From positions 2,884,001 to 2,948,000 of the forward strand of contig JAQPZY010001664.1 of assembly GCA_029931535.1 (NCBI GenBank): a stretch of DNA of 64,000 bases, read 5' to 3'. The notes beneath the pieces are model-generated. The model had not been told where the DNA came from, made no database searches, and saw only the letters and a program-made list of their open reading frames with translations. Below, in pieces: positions 63,600 through 64,000 of this stretch. The position numbers were made by a program, and so were the translations under genes. This DNA is from Margaritifera margaritifera. Its lineage: Eukaryota; Mollusca; Bivalvia; Unionida; Margaritiferidae. The stretch's first letter is position 1, and each line of letters begins with the position of its first letter.

Positions 63600-64000
63600 G
63601 TAACAAACATGAGTCATTCATCACAATCTGCACAATTTATGTACAAGGGATGGATAATCAAGTTATAAATTGATTCATTTGCATGTCTGAGGTTTATGTT
63701 ACAATCTCTGCTACATGTACATGTATGTAAATCTAAGGTCTGTATAGAAATTTACAAGTTCATATGTACAGGGACCTATATTGCACAGTGGTAAATCATT
63801 TACTATTTTCCTTGTTGGTCACAAGATCTATCCATAATGTTGTCACATACAAGGGTTTTTGATAACTATCTATTGTACTTGGTGTACCCAAACTCTGAGA
63901 CTACAATATACATAAACTTTCATTGTTTAAAATTTGATGTGAGTTCCTAAATTAACTATAAAATTTTGTGAGGGAGCAAAATGTTATGAAATTTTATATG
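63600..64000. other. RNF213 intron continuing past the window
   Basis: AT-rich, no feature recognised. Confidence 0.6.

Overview
This is an AT-rich animal genome window. It lies almost entirely inside one very large, intron-rich gene on the + strand. The intron sizes, the head/core/tail tandem-repeat elements and the repeat types point to a mollusc, most likely a bivalve; that is inference, because there is no species-diagnostic gene here.

The gene is an RNF213-type giant AAA+/RING E3 ubiquitin ligase. I could place 18 exons between 4490 and 63599, all with GT-AG borders and compatible phases. Used one isoform at a time they give about 2.16 kb of coding sequence (about 720 residues). They cover the E3 region C-terminal to the RING, the RZ-type zinc finger and part of the C-terminal domain. 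The AAA+ core and RING must lie upstream of the window, and the protein end downstream. The most interesting feature is at 26981-27221. Two diverged, intact copies of the exon carrying the second half of the RZ zinc finger stand 42 nt apart. Their phases mean exactly one can be used per mRNA, so this looks like a mutually exclusive exon pair that swaps the zinc-finger half.

The introns (over 95% of the gene span) are a graveyard of mobile elements: a Tigger/pogo element with a palindromic MITE nested in its CENP-B-type DNA-binding codons (12378-13921); three piggyBac-like copies with TTAA ends (16668-17035, 30319-31773, 34378-35690); decayed LINE pieces on the minus strand with an amplified YADD box (20180-22170); a Penelope-like element with a GIY-YIG domain (35800-36785); two large foldback elements (36778-37520, 38835-39640); two hAT copies (40930-41987, 48854-51545) and a hAT MITE with a perfect 8-bp duplication (25714-25847); pogo-like nonautonomous elements (42463-43584, 47994-48179); and a nearly full-length but broken LINE (about 59390-63235). 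SINE-like tRNA-derived pieces and many satellite arrays fill much of the rest (1-1180, 46285-46870, 50698-50968, 52670-53370, 54818-55262, 55400-56262).

The remaining open reading frames are mostly chance frames in introns or repeats. No ribosomal or functional tRNA gene, CRISPR array or bacterial-type operon is present.
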